Shown: positions 35,399 to 44,264, counted from the first letter of the stretch. The stretch is 64,000 nucleotides of DNA from Marispirochaeta sp963667435 (GCA_963667435.1 OY763414.1:3596001-3660000), one strand, 5' to 3'. The notes: generated by a model from the sequence alone, not told the origin. Numbers and translations: made by a program.

Positions 35399-37062
35399 TG
35401 GAAACCTCCGAAATGGCACAGAACGAACTGAGTCTTGAGGACAATGAAACAGCAAACACTGCGGCAGAGACATCGAATGGCGTCCATGATGACGCCCCGA
35501 AGAAACGTAAGGTACGACGAAAAGCCGCGGATGGCGGTGACCCCGGAGAACCGGAAAACGGTTCATCAGAAGTGATAGCAGTACCGAAAAGACGCCCGAA
35601 GAAGAAAAAAATTCGGGTGGAACTGATTAAGGATTCATCCATGGAGGATGAATCTCCGGCAGATACCCCTTCCGCTTCGGAAGCGGGCAGTTCCGCGGCT
35701 GAATCTGCAGCAGCGGGTAATTATTATCCGGAACAGTCATCATCAGCCCCGGGCTCCCGCAACAACGGACATTCCGGCAAGGAACGGGACAGGCTGAGCA
35801 TAAACGATCTAACCAGGATGAATATGGGAGATCTCAGGGCTTTCGCCATTGATAAAGGTGTTTCGCCTGATAATCTCGGATCCATGAAGAAGCAGGAAGT
35901 TATTTTTGCTATTCTTAAAGCTCACACTTCAGTGGGTGGGGCCATAACCGCATACGGATCCCTGGAAATCCTTCCCGATGGATATGGATTTCTGCGGTCC
36001 CCCCAGAACAGTTACCTTCCCGGGCAGGATGATATTTACATCTCCCCCTCGCAGATACGTCTCTTCAACCTGAGAACAGGAGATACGGTCTCCGGTCATA
36101 TCCGTCCGCCTAAAGAAGGTGAACGATTCTTTGCCATGCTCAGGGTTGATTCTGTTAACTTCCGTGATCCTTCGGAAGCGCAGACAAGAATTCCCTTCGA
36201 CAACCTTACTCCCCTGTATCCCGACGAGCGGATCAACATGGAGGGAGAAAAGGGCGAAATTTCCACCAGAATGATCAATCTCTTCTGTCCCATCGGAAAA
36301 GGACAGCGGGGACTTATAGTATCTCCCCCCAGGACCGGAAAAACCATCCTGCTCCAGCGGGTTGCAAATGCTATAACAACCAATCACCCCGAAGTGTATC
36401 TGATTGTACTGCTGATCGATGAACGTCCTGAAGAGGTTACCGATATGCGCCGGAATGTTAAGGGCGAGGTTATTGCCTCCACCTTTGATGAGCAGGCGAC
36501 CCGGCATGTTCAGGTTGCCGAGATGGTTCTTGAGAAGGCAAAGCGGCTGGTTGAGCATGGAAATGATGTTGTAATCCTTCTTGACTCAATTACCAGGCTT
36601 GCGCGGGCATATAACCAGACGGTACCTACTTCCGGCAAGATTCTCTCCGGTGGTGTGGATTCAAATGCCCTGCATAAACCCAAGCGTTTCTTCGGTGCCG
36701 CCAGAAATATAGAAAGCGGCGGCAGTCTTACCATAGTGGCCACTGCTCTTATTGAAACCGGAAGCCGTATGGATGAAGTAATCTTCGAAGAGTTCAAGGG
36801 TACCGGTAATATGGAGATCAACCTGGACCGCCGTATGTCTGATCGTCGTCTTTTCCCCGCTATCAACATAAAGAAATCGGGAACACGGAAAGAAGAACTT
36901 CTGCTCACTGAGACGGAGCTGCAGAAAATGTGGGTTCTACGGAAGGTTATCAACCCCATGGATGATACCGAGATCACGGAATTGATGATTGACAGAATGC
37001 GTAAAACCAAGAATAATGAGGCCTTCCTCCGGTCAATGAATACCTCCAGCGTTACGGATTAG
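35398..37062 (+). CDS. rho: Transcription termination factor Rho
   Basis: 554 residues versus about 420 in E. coli. The extra length is a Lys/Arg/Ser/Glu-rich disordered N-terminus (1-130). The Rho N-domain (about 135-175), RNA-binding cold-shock-like domain (GYGFLRSPQNSYLPGQDDIYIS) and ATPase follow, with Walker A PPRTGKT (near 310), VLLIDERPEEVTDM and VVILLDSITRLARAYN. Q-loop and R-loop signatures are present. The GTG start is preceded by ATGAGGAGAC. Rho forms a hexamer that ends transcription. Confidence 0.95.
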   Translation: METSEMAQNELSLEDNETANTAAETSNGVHDDAPKKRKVRRKAADGGDPGEPENGSSEVIAVPKRRPKKKKIRVELIKDSSMEDESPADTPSASEAGSSAAESAAAGNYYPEQSSSAPGSRNNGHSGKERDRLSINDLTRMNMGDLRAFAIDKGVSPDNLGSMKKQEVIFAILKAHTSVGGAITAYGSLEILPDGYGFLRSPQNSYLPGQDDIYISPSQIRLFNLRTGDTVSGHIRPPKEGERFFAMLRVDSVNFRDPSEAQTRIPFDNLTPLYPDERINMEGEKGEISTRMINLFCPIGKGQRGLIVSPPRTGKTILLQRVANAITTNHPEVYLIVLLIDERPEEVTDMRRNVKGEVIASTFDEQATRHVQVAEMVLEKAKRLVEHGNDVVILLDSITRLARAYNQTVPTSGKILSGGVDSNALHKPKRFFGAARNIESGGSLTIVATALIETGSRMDEVIFEEFKGTGNMEINLDRRMSDRRLFPAINIKKSGTRKEELLLTETELQKMWVLRKVINPMDDTEITELMIDRMRKTKNNEAFLRSMNTSSVTD

Positions 37063-37157
37063 GCCTGCGACCGGAAGCCTGAATATGAAATTTTAGCCCT
37101 GTGACGTATCTTCCTTAAGGGTCAGGATAATCACCGGGTAGCCATAGGAGAAATACA

Positions 37158-37364
37158 ATGAAGAGCGATATTCATCCGAATTATGAATTCACTTCCATCA
37201 AGTGCGCTTGCGGCAACGAGATTAAAACCCGTTCCACCGCAAAAGATCTCGAGGTGGAAATCTGCTCCGCCTGCCACCCCTTCTTCACGGGTAAACAGAA
37301 GCTTGTAGACACCGCAGGACGGGTCGAACGCTTCAAGAAGAAGTACGGTATCAAAGACGAGTAG
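37158..37364 (+). CDS. rpmE: 50S ribosomal protein L31 (zinc type)
   Basis: 68 residues. It has the L31 start MKSDIHPNYEF, and the zinc set CAC (16-18) with CSAC near 37-40 marks the zinc-binding form. RBS AGGAGAA. The usual bacterial rho-rpmE order is kept. A strong terminator follows. Confidence 0.95.
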   Translation: MKSDIHPNYEFTSIKCACGNEIKTRSTAKDLEVEICSACHPFFTGKQKLVDTAGRVERFKKKYGIKDE

Positions 37365-37374
37365 ATTCATTCGG

Positions 37375-37402
37375 GAGCGGCCTCAAGGGGCCGCTCTTTT
37401 TT
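37375..37402 (+). terminator. Rho-independent terminator after rpmE
   Basis: The stem GAGCGGCC/GGCCGCTC with loop TCAAGG is followed by TTTTTT (37397-37402). Confidence 0.88.
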
Positions 37403-37536
37403 GCTAAATCCTTACTATTCCCTCACATACAACGCTCTCCCGGGGATTCTTGTTGCATTGGCTCCAGATTTCCAGTAAGATGGGGTAGTGTATTTTCGCA
37501 ATACGCAGCCGTTTGGTTGTCAGTGAAGGAAGTTGA

Positions 37537-38706
37537 ATGAAAAAGCTGCACGCCCAGCACCAGGAGGAGTACGGAAAGGCTCCGGACTTCATAGCCTGTG
37601 CTCCCGGGGTGGTTAATCTCATGGGTGAACATACCGATTACAGTGACGGTTTCGTCCTTCAGGCAGCTCTTCCTATGTACGCGAATGTGGCGGTCTCCCG
37701 TCGGGATGATGTATCCCTGCGCTTTTACACCGCCGATGCGGGGGAAAGAAAAAAGACCTCCGTACCTAATCTGAAATATAAACGTGAAGATCGCTGGGCT
37801 AACTATATTAAAGGTGTTCTGGCTGAGCTTGAGGAAAGGGGAGTAAGGCTTCCGGGCCTTGAGTTTTCCATATCTTCAAATATTCCGCAGAATATCGGCC
37901 TGGGCAGCTCTGATGCCCTGTGTGCCGCCGCTGCCATTGCTGTCTGCCGTGTTCTGGATGTCAAGCTGGACATGCAGGAGCTTATCGATGTTGCCTATGG
38001 AGCTGAGGCTCGATTTATCGGCTTGATTAAAGAGCCTACTGACGTTGCCACCAGCCTTCTATCAGAAAAAGGTAAAGCACTTTATCTTGATATGAGAACT
38101 CTGGAGTACCGACAGATCGATGTAAACCTCCGGGATGCCACTCTGGTACTTACAAACTCCCATGTGCCACATATAAGCGCCGATGATTATATTGCCGAAC
38201 GCCGGGATGAATGCCGTGAGTGTGTTGAACACCTGCAGTCCCGCCATGCGGGAGATGCCCTTCGTGATTATTCGTCGGATGATCTCAAGAGCGGTATCGG
38301 CCTGCTTCCTGAATCACTTCGACGGCTCTGTCTGCATGTGGTTGAGGAGAATGCCCGGGTTCAGGAGGCCGTGGAGCTGCTTCCCCGGGGAGAACTGGAA
38401 ACATTCGGCCGCCTGATGGGTCGTTCACATGAATCGTTGAGGGATTCCTACGAGGTTTCCTGTCCAGAACTCGACTGGCTGGTTAAGCGGGCAGGAGAGA
38501 TTGAAGGTGTTTTCGGCTCACGCCTAACCGGTCCTGGATTTGGCGGCTGTACCCTGAGCTTGATTAAAGGTGATGCTTTGGGGGATTATACAGAAAAACT
38601 CGGAGAGTATGAGCGTATATTCGGTTTTGCCGCCGAAGCTATTCCCTTTGAGGTATGTGACGGAGCCGGAGTAATAAACCATGAAAATTCTGCTAACAAA
38701 CGATGA
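37537..38706 (+). CDS. galK: Galactokinase-like GHMP kinase
   Basis: 389 residues. GHMP motif 1 is ACAPGVVNLMGEHTDYSDGF, motif 2 is PQNIGLGSSDALCAAAA, motif 3 is GSRLTGPGFGGCTLSLI. The base-like Asp is Asp170 in EPTDVATSLL. The usual Arg of PGRVNL, which in galactokinases aids phosphate transfer, is Val25 here. It phosphorylates galactose or a related sugar; the specificity is uncertain because of this change. The last 26 bases overlap the surE start region. Confidence 0.82.
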   Translation: MKKLHAQHQEEYGKAPDFIACAPGVVNLMGEHTDYSDGFVLQAALPMYANVAVSRRDDVSLRFYTADAGERKKTSVPNLKYKREDRWANYIKGVLAELEERGVRLPGLEFSISSNIPQNIGLGSSDALCAAAAIAVCRVLDVKLDMQELIDVAYGAEARFIGLIKEPTDVATSLLSEKGKALYLDMRTLEYRQIDVNLRDATLVLTNSHVPHISADDYIAERRDECRECVEHLQSRHAGDALRDYSSDDLKSGIGLLPESLRRLCLHVVEENARVQEAVELLPRGELETFGRLMGRSHESLRDSYEVSCPELDWLVKRAGEIEGVFGSRLTGPGFGGCTLSLIKGDALGDYTEKLGEYERIFGFAAEAIPFEVCDGAGVINHENSANKR

Positions 38707-39427
38707 CGGCATTGAAAGTCCCGGGCTTACAGCCCTCCAGGAAGCCCTTTCGGGGCATGAAATATGCGTAGTAGCGCCGGACGGTGAACGTTCCGGCAAT
38801 TCACACCATATCACCTTGAAACAGCCCGTAAAAATGGTAGAGACCGCAGAGCTTTCCTACGCCTGCAGCGGTACGCCGGCTGATTGTGTTCTCTACACTG
38901 TTCGCGGCGCAATAGATTTTAAGCCTGACGTGGTGGTTTCCGGAATAAATATCGGGCCTAATCTTGGTACCGATCTTATCTATTCCGGAACAGCAGCAGG
39001 CGCAAGACAGGCGGCTTTTATGGGCATTCCAGGTATTGCCATGTCTCAAATGCTAAAAGGTAATGAGATAGACTATTCTGCTGCTGCAGCTTTTATTAAG
39101 GCGAATATTGAAAGACTGGTTGCCGCCTGCGATAAAGAGCACTTTATCAATATAAACTGCCCGTTCCCGGACGTACAGGATATGGAAGTTGCCATTACCA
39201 ATCCTTCAAGAAGGATTTATCAGGATAATGTAGCCTCCTACACCTCACCCGACGGGCATACCTATCATTTTCTCCACGGTCCATGGCCTGGCGCAGAACC
39301 CGAAGAGGGTACAGACTGGGACGCTGTAAGTAAGGGAAATATTTCTGTTTCACCAATATACCTCTATCCGGTTGCCGGGCCCGATCTGGATTCTTTCGGC
39401 AGAAACCTGAAGGCAACTGTTAAGTAA
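38681..39427 (+). CDS. surE: 5'/3'-nucleotidase SurE
   Basis: 248 residues. Metal-binding start ILLTNDDGIESPGL with Asp8-Asp9, then APDGERSGNSHHITL and VVSGINIGPNLGTDLIYSGTAAGA. Full length. SurE is a metal-dependent phosphatase acting on nucleoside monophosphates. The ATG is inside the galK-like gene, 26 bases before its end, indicating coupling. Confidence 0.95.
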   Translation: MKILLTNDDGIESPGLTALQEALSGHEICVVAPDGERSGNSHHITLKQPVKMVETAELSYACSGTPADCVLYTVRGAIDFKPDVVVSGINIGPNLGTDLIYSGTAAGARQAAFMGIPGIAMSQMLKGNEIDYSAAAAFIKANIERLVAACDKEHFININCPFPDVQDMEVAITNPSRRIYQDNVASYTSPDGHTYHFLHGPWPGAEPEEGTDWDAVSKGNISVSPIYLYPVAGPDLDSFGRNLKATVK

Positions 39428-39449
39428 ACAGTTTTTATTAAGGAATAAA

Positions 39450-40124
39450 ATGGCGGATTTACAGGAAATTGAACGGTTGTACAGGAGTAAACGCTATGAC
39501 AAGGCCTTGAGGGCACTCCTGGCCATGGATGCGGATCCAGCGGAGAACGTGGAAGTCAGTTACTACCTGGGCCTCTGTTATACCCAGCTCAAGCAGTATG
39601 ACGAAGCTCTTCTCTTTCTTGAGCAGGTTGTTACCAATCATGCCAATCTTCTGCAGATTTATCAGAGCCGCATGATCCTGAGCCTGATTTATGCCACAAC
39701 CAGACGCTACCGGCTGGCAAAATTTGAACTGGACCAGTTGTTAGTCGGGGGTTATGAATCAACGCAGGTTTACGCTGTATACGGCTATGTGCTGAACGAG
39801 CTTGGCGAAACCGACGAAAGTCTGAATATGCTGCAGAAGGCGCTTACCCTTGATCCTGAGAATGCCAATGCCCTCAACTCCCTCGGGTTTATAATGGCTG
39901 AACAGGAGCTTGATCCTGCAACAGCAATAAACTACTGCCGGGAAGCGGTAAAACTGAAGCCCGGCAGTTATGCGTATATGGATTCCCTGGGCTGGGCCTG
40001 TCTGAAGGCGGGGAAGGTTGAAGAGGCGAGGATTCTGTTGCGTCAGGCCATGGATCTCTCCGGCGGTAACTCTGTAATTGCTGGCCATATGCGGACAGTT
40101 CTTGATGAAATAGATAGTAATTAA
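39450..40124 (+). CDS. TPR-repeat protein
   Basis: 224 residues, no signal peptide. Five or so TPR units are visible, for example EVSYYLGLCYTQLKQYDEALL, then QVYAVYGYVLNELGETDESLN and NALNSLGFIMAEQELDPATA. Cytoplasmic scaffold, partner unknown. It follows surE after 22 bases. Confidence 0.85.
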   Translation: MADLQEIERLYRSKRYDKALRALLAMDADPAENVEVSYYLGLCYTQLKQYDEALLFLEQVVTNHANLLQIYQSRMILSLIYATTRRYRLAKFELDQLLVGGYESTQVYAVYGYVLNELGETDESLNMLQKALTLDPENANALNSLGFIMAEQELDPATAINYCREAVKLKPGSYAYMDSLGWACLKAGKVEEARILLRQAMDLSGGNSVIAGHMRTVLDEIDSN

Positions 40125-40166
40125 GCTGCATGAACGTGCCGATAATGTTATTGGAGGAGGATAACG

Positions 40167-40331
40167 ATGAGTGTTGATTCCACGCTGACCATTCAGCCCA
40201 ACCCCGTAATGACGCCCTCCAGCGAACCGGCAATAATGGATATACAGGATATGAAGCGTATTCTTATGCTTGGTATACGGGGAGAAATATCGCTGCCCGG
40301 AGAAGAACATGAGGTAGATGTATACGCCTGA
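40167..40331 (+). CDS. Small protein, 54 aa
   Basis: 54 residues from an ATG with an outstanding RBS (TTGGAGGAGG, 7 bases before). The sequence begins MSVDSTLTIQPNPVMTP, contains MDIQDMKRILMLGIRGEI and ends HEVDVYA. No Cys, no membrane helix. The strong RBS and placement between the TPR gene and the exported propeller protein argue for real expression. Family not recognised. Confidence 0.65.
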   Translation: MSVDSTLTIQPNPVMTPSSEPAIMDIQDMKRILMLGIRGEISLPGEEHEVDVYA

Positions 40332-40351
40332 GTCGGGGTATACTTTTACAG

Positions 40352-42409
40352 ATGAAGCACCAAAAAGCTGTATTCTTCATTGCCTGTCTGCTGCTCCTGT
40401 CTCTCACTGTTCTAAACGGGCAGGAGCTGGACTGGGATTCCTACCGGGGAACCGAAGAGTTCCGCTTCGGTGTACAAGCCTACCACAACGGATTATTTGA
40501 CAACGCACTCCTCTCTTTCGAGCGGGCTCTCGGTTTTTCCTCCGATGATGCTGTGTCCAAAGAGTGGCTGGGACGTACCTATCACCGGCTTGGCAGTGAT
40601 GCCTCCGCCCTTGCGCTGTGGCGCGAGGTGGTTGATGCCGGATACGGAACTGCCCTTCTTCAGCAGCGGATCGATGTTATCTCGGCTCAGAGGAGCCTTG
40701 AGCGGGAGAAGGCTTCGGCCGGCCGGTATATCCTTGGAGAGACTCTTGAAGGCGTTCTGCCCGATTATACTCTGTTCAGTCGTCCTACCGGGATTGAAGC
40801 CTGGAGCGACGGCAGTTACTATCTTGCTTCCTTTGCCCAGAATGAAGTTTATCAGTTCAACCTGAATGGAGCCCTTCAGAGGACTCTTCAGGGTGGTGTC
40901 CTGGGGTTTGATAAACCCTTTGACGTGCTTGCCTACAACAGTGAACGCCTTTTTGTTTCCGAGTTCGGTTCGGACCGGATTTCATCCTGCAGTCCTGACG
41001 GTACAGCTCTGAAACGTTTCGGCAGTTCCGGCGGCGGAGCCGGTGAGCTGTCAGGGCCGCAGTATCTTGCCCGGGATGGGGCCGGCTACATCTATGTGAC
41101 GGAAGCGGGCAACCGCCGGGTAAGCAAGTTCTCTCCTGATGGTGATTTTATTCTCAGCTTTGGAAAACGGGGAGACGGTTTTTCCGGCTTATCTGCCCCC
41201 TCCGGAATAGCTGTTGTCGGGGATGCTGTGTTTGTCGCAGATGTCCGCAGGCAGGCAATCTTCTGCTTTGATCTTTCCGGTAACTTTCTTTATCAGACCG
41301 GAAATGATCTGCTCATACGTCCCGAGGGGATTTCGGTTCTGGGAGCAGAACGTCTGCTTGTTTCTGATGAAGAGCGGCTGATGGTATATCATATTCCTTC
41401 CCGATCCTATGAACTGCTTGCCGATTTTAACGGCGAACACCGGCGCATAGTAGATGCCGTACGAGATGTGAACGGCAATATTCTTATGAGCGATTTCAAC
41501 CGCAATGAAATCGGTGTCTTAAGTGAGCTCTCTGCAATGTATTCTGGTGTGTTTGTAGAAATTGAGCGCATTGACTCCGAATCTTTTCCGGAAGTATTTA
41601 TGGATGTGTCAGTCAGAGACAGACTGGGTGCTCCCATTGTCGGCCTGAGGGAGAGTAATTTTATTCTTTCCGAGGGGCACGGCATGCCGGGATCCCCGGC
41701 TCTGCTTGCCCAGGGTGATTCAATTGACGGCATAGAGCTGGCGGTAATTATTGAGCGTTCCCCCTATACGTACAATGAGCAGGAAGAAATTGCAGCAGGT
41801 GTTGGGGAGATTTTCAAAGCTCTGCCTGCGGGCAGCAGGATGCGCCTCTATTCTGCAGCTGATGTTTCCACTCTTGAGGTTCCGGCAGGAAGTACCTTGA
41901 ATGATTATCTGAAAGCTGCTGCGCGTCCGGGAGGTGATTCCTCGGATTTCGCCATGCCGGAGACTATTCGTCAGGCGGCCCTTGAACTTGCACCTCAACG
42001 GGGCAGGAAGATGATTGTGAGTATCGGTTCGGGGAATATGCCCCCGGAAAGCAATTCAGTTACACGGCCTTCAACCGCTACGCTTGGAAGTCTTCTGGCT
42101 ACAAATGGGATCAGATATTTGAGTATCCAGCTTGGCAGGAGTCTCACCGAAACACCCTACAGTGAATCTTTCCGGTATCTGACTGCCGAAAGCGGTGGCG
42201 GCATGTATGCCCTGCGGCGCGCCGCGGGAATCAGTCCTGTTATTAAGGATTTCGGTACCAGGCCGACCGGCCGTTATTACCTTAAGCTTGTTTCTCAGCG
42301 TGATCCGGATTACGGAAAACGGTATCTGCCCGTGGAAGTTGAAGTTTCCTACTATAACCGTACAGGAAGGGATGAATTAGGTTATTATGCAGCTCCCCCG
42401 TACAATTAG
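40352..42409 (+). CDS. Exported TPR/NHL-propeller/VWA-like protein
   Basis: 685 residues. Signal peptide 1-22 (cleavage near LNGQ). Next comes a TPR-like part (about 25-110) with FRFGVQAYHNGLFDNALLSF, then NHL-type propeller repeats (about 130-395) with GFDKPFDVLAYN, GAGELSGPQYLARDGAGYIYVTEAGN and GLSAPSGIAVVGDAVFV. The C-terminal half (about 405-670) looks like a von Willebrand A fold (VSVRDRLGAPIVGL, ELAVIIERSPYTYN, RKMIVSIGSGN). The metal site DxSxS is missing, since the equivalent strand reads VIIERSP. Binding or scaffold role in the periplasm or outer membrane (inference). The stop overlaps the next gene by 23 bases. Confidence 0.8.
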   Translation: MKHQKAVFFIACLLLLSLTVLNGQELDWDSYRGTEEFRFGVQAYHNGLFDNALLSFERALGFSSDDAVSKEWLGRTYHRLGSDASALALWREVVDAGYGTALLQQRIDVISAQRSLEREKASAGRYILGETLEGVLPDYTLFSRPTGIEAWSDGSYYLASFAQNEVYQFNLNGALQRTLQGGVLGFDKPFDVLAYNSERLFVSEFGSDRISSCSPDGTALKRFGSSGGGAGELSGPQYLARDGAGYIYVTEAGNRRVSKFSPDGDFILSFGKRGDGFSGLSAPSGIAVVGDAVFVADVRRQAIFCFDLSGNFLYQTGNDLLIRPEGISVLGAERLLVSDEERLMVYHIPSRSYELLADFNGEHRRIVDAVRDVNGNILMSDFNRNEIGVLSELSAMYSGVFVEIERIDSESFPEVFMDVSVRDRLGAPIVGLRESNFILSEGHGMPGSPALLAQGDSIDGIELAVIIERSPYTYNEQEEIAAGVGEIFKALPAGSRMRLYSAADVSTLEVPAGSTLNDYLKAAARPGGDSSDFAMPETIRQAALELAPQRGRKMIVSIGSGNMPPESNSVTRPSTATLGSLLATNGIRYLSIQLGRSLTETPYSESFRYLTAESGGGMYALRRAAGISPVIKDFGTRPTGRYYLKLVSQRDPDYGKRYLPVEVEVSYYNRTGRDELGYYAAPPYN

Positions 42410-42719
42410 AACACTGCAGGCATGGATGCGGCAAAGAAAAAGTTCCTGGGAGGAGCTTTGTACTCAGTGCGGTATCTGCTGTTATGAAAAAAAGATAGTT
42501 CGCGGCAGAGCAGTTGTAGATTATACCGCTCCCTGTCCTTACCTTAACAGTGCGGACATGAGTTGTACTGTATACACCAGACGCTTTAAAACATGCCGTC
42601 AGTGCCGTCCTATGACCTTGTGGCACGCCCTCTTTGCGGGATATCTGCCTGAGAGCTGTGGATACGTTAAACGCTACCGGTTCTATCAAAACTGGTATAG
42701 AAAGAGCCATTCCGCTTGA
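42387..42719 (+). CDS. CxxCxxCC (YkgJ-type) metal-binding protein
   Basis: 110 residues. The Cys cluster Cys25-x2-Cys28-x2-Cys31-Cys32 (ELCTQCGICCYEKK) is followed by CPYLNSADMSCTVY and CRQCRPM, the layout of the zinc/iron-chelating CxxCxxCC family. Many members lie near redox genes; the function is poorly known. It overlaps the exported propeller gene by 23 bases and is 46 bases from the glutaredoxin-like gene. Confidence 0.8.
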   Translation: MQLPRTIRTLQAWMRQRKSSWEELCTQCGICCYEKKIVRGRAVVDYTAPCPYLNSADMSCTVYTRRFKTCRQCRPMTLWHALFAGYLPESCGYVKRYRFYQNWYRKSHSA

Positions 42720-42765
42720 TTCTTCACCTGATTATTTGCATTTTTATTCAAGACGGAGGGTCTGA

Positions 42766-43065
42766 ATGTTTGACTATGTTGATTTTCAGCAGAAAGAGGG
42801 ATCCCGCAAGGTAGGCAGTTTAAAACTGTTTGCATTGTCCACCTGCGGTTTCTGTAAGAAAGCCATGTCTTTTCTGGAGGAAAACGGTATTGCCTACGAT
42901 TATGTTTATGTGGACTCTGTTGACCCCGATATTAAAACCAGAATAAAAGATGAGTTTAATCAGAAGTTTGATAAAAAGATGCTTTTTCCCTCACTGGTGA
43001 TTGATGAAAAGGATTTTCTGGTCGGTTTTATCCGCTATCACTGGCAGAAACTGGTGGATGCGTGA
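42766..43065 (+). CDS. Glutaredoxin-like thiol protein
   Basis: 99 residues. A thioredoxin-fold N-terminus has the redox motif Cys27-Gly-Phe-Cys30 (LFALSTCGFCKKAMSF). The cis-proline appears in MLFPSLVIDEKDF and the Gly motif in VGF. The CGFC motif is unlike classic CPYC. The stop overlaps the next start (GTGA), so it is coupled to the FTR-like gene, which is likely its reductase. Confidence 0.9.
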   Translation: MFDYVDFQQKEGSRKVGSLKLFALSTCGFCKKAMSFLEENGIAYDYVYVDSVDPDIKTRIKDEFNQKFDKKMLFPSLVIDEKDFLVGFIRYHWQKLVDA

Positions 43066-43406
43066 GCCGAAGTAAAACACCGGAAGACACACAAAAGTTT
43101 GTTAAAGCTGTTGCGGATCATAAGGGATGGATACTCAACAGGGATGCGGAGTATATAGGATTTCTGGTGAACGGCCTGACGGTTAACCACGATCGTTACG
43201 GTTTTTACCAATGTCCCTGTCGTGATTCCTATGGAGACAAGGTTAAGGATAAGGATATCCATTGTCCCTGCGAGTATGCCGCTGCGGATATCGAAGAGTT
43301 CGGCCAGTGTTTCTGCGGCCTTTTTCTGGCCCGGGACTTCTACTCAAGCAGGGATGATGTTGACGGGATTCCTGAACGCCGTCCGGAGGAGCGTTTTCCG
43401 GATTAA
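43062..43406 (+). CDS. Ferredoxin:thioredoxin reductase catalytic-subunit family protein
   Basis: 114 residues, GTG start overlapping the glutaredoxin stop by 4 bases. Six cysteines in three CxC pairs: Cys51-Pro-Cys53, Cys68-Pro-Cys70 and Cys83-Phe-Cys85, with 14 and 12 residues between pairs. Plant FTR has CPC-X16-CPC-X8-CHC, so the pattern is kept but spacing differs and His is Phe. FTR catalytic chains carry a 4Fe-4S cluster and reduce a disulfide by electrons from ferredoxin. No variable (alpha) subunit is nearby. Convergent with the next gene, sharing TTAA at the stops. Confidence 0.85.
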   Translation: MSRSKTPEDTQKFVKAVADHKGWILNRDAEYIGFLVNGLTVNHDRYGFYQCPCRDSYGDKVKDKDIHCPCEYAAADIEEFGQCFCGLFLARDFYSSRDDVDGIPERRPEERFPD

Positions 43407-44074
43407 CCGTTTTCTTTAATAAGTTCTATGGTTCCCCTGGAGAGATTCTTTCTCAGTATGCCTTCATAGAACAGATATCTCCCGTCTCCTGAACGGAGCA
43501 TGTACAGCCCCTTCCAGAACTTTGAAAGCCAATTGTTGATGGTTATCTCCACCTCAACGGCTCTTTCATGCATGCCATGCACTGTTATGGTTTTTTCCTC
43601 TTTCCGAACTGCCCGCATGGAGCTTAGCTTCAGGTTCTGAGGCTGGATAAACCAGAAAGCCCGTTCGGTTTCTCCCTGGGTAATAAATTCTTCCATGCCG
43701 AAAGGAAAAAGCTGGTGCCAGGGAGAATCATCCTTAATCCGGTAATCCTCTGTTTTTCTACGATCTCCCTTGGTCTGAATCAGATGGATCCTGTCGCCGT
43801 CTCTGGAGGCTTCTATGTAGAGGTTTTCTTCATAATTCTGGAAATACCAGCTCCGGGTATCTCCGGTAACGTCAACCACAATATGCTCTACACTCAGGAC
43901 TGTATCACCCAGAGTCTTGGTGAGGGTGTATTCCTTCTGGCCGCTTTGTTCGTTAATGGATAGAGAAAGGTCCGTGCAGTCATCGCCCAGGTTTTCATGG
44001 TAGAGCAGATTATCCCCGTACAGCAGAGTACCAAGGAGCAGGAACATGAGTAAAAGGAATGAAATCTTCGACAT
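43403..44074 (-). CDS. Exported protein of unknown function
   Basis: 223 residues. Signal peptide 1-20 (FLLLMFLLLGTLLYGD). The rest is beta-strand-rich with no Cys cluster, in a pattern loosely like outer-membrane-lipoprotein-sorting folds (WYFQNYEENLYIEA, WFIQPQNLKLSSM, GDGRYLFYEGIL). A LolA-like or DUF-type lipid/protein-binding role is possible but not shown. The stop codon overlaps that of the FTR-like gene on the other strand. Confidence 0.65.
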   Translation of the reverse strand: MSKISFLLLMFLLLGTLLYGDNLLYHENLGDDCTDLSLSINEQSGQKEYTLTKTLGDTVLSVEHIVVDVTGDTRSWYFQNYEENLYIEASRDGDRIHLIQTKGDRRKTEDYRIKDDSPWHQLFPFGMEEFITQGETERAFWFIQPQNLKLSSMRAVRKEEKTITVHGMHERAVEVEITINNWLSKFWKGLYMLRSGDGRYLFYEGILRKNLSRGTIELIKENG

Positions 44075-44235
44075 AGACGTATACTAATTGTCCCGGTTTT
44101 TACTGTCAATGCTGCAGATGCCCCTATATATGGAAAACTGCATTTTTAACAGAAAATTCATTTTTAACGGCTATAGGAATTGGAATTTCAGGAATTTGTG
44201 CATTTTTTTGCCGGGAATTACCTATACAATTCCTG

Positions 44236-44264
44236 ATTACAGGCTTAAAATGCTAGCCTATACA
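44236..44264 (+). promoter_or_regulatory. Candidate promoter of the btuB-tonB transcript
   Basis: ATTACA (44236-44241), 17-base spacer, TATACA (44259-44264). The predicted +1 would fall at about 44271, exactly where the riboswitch P1 stem begins. The stretch 44075-44235 before it shows no gene. Confidence 0.45.
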
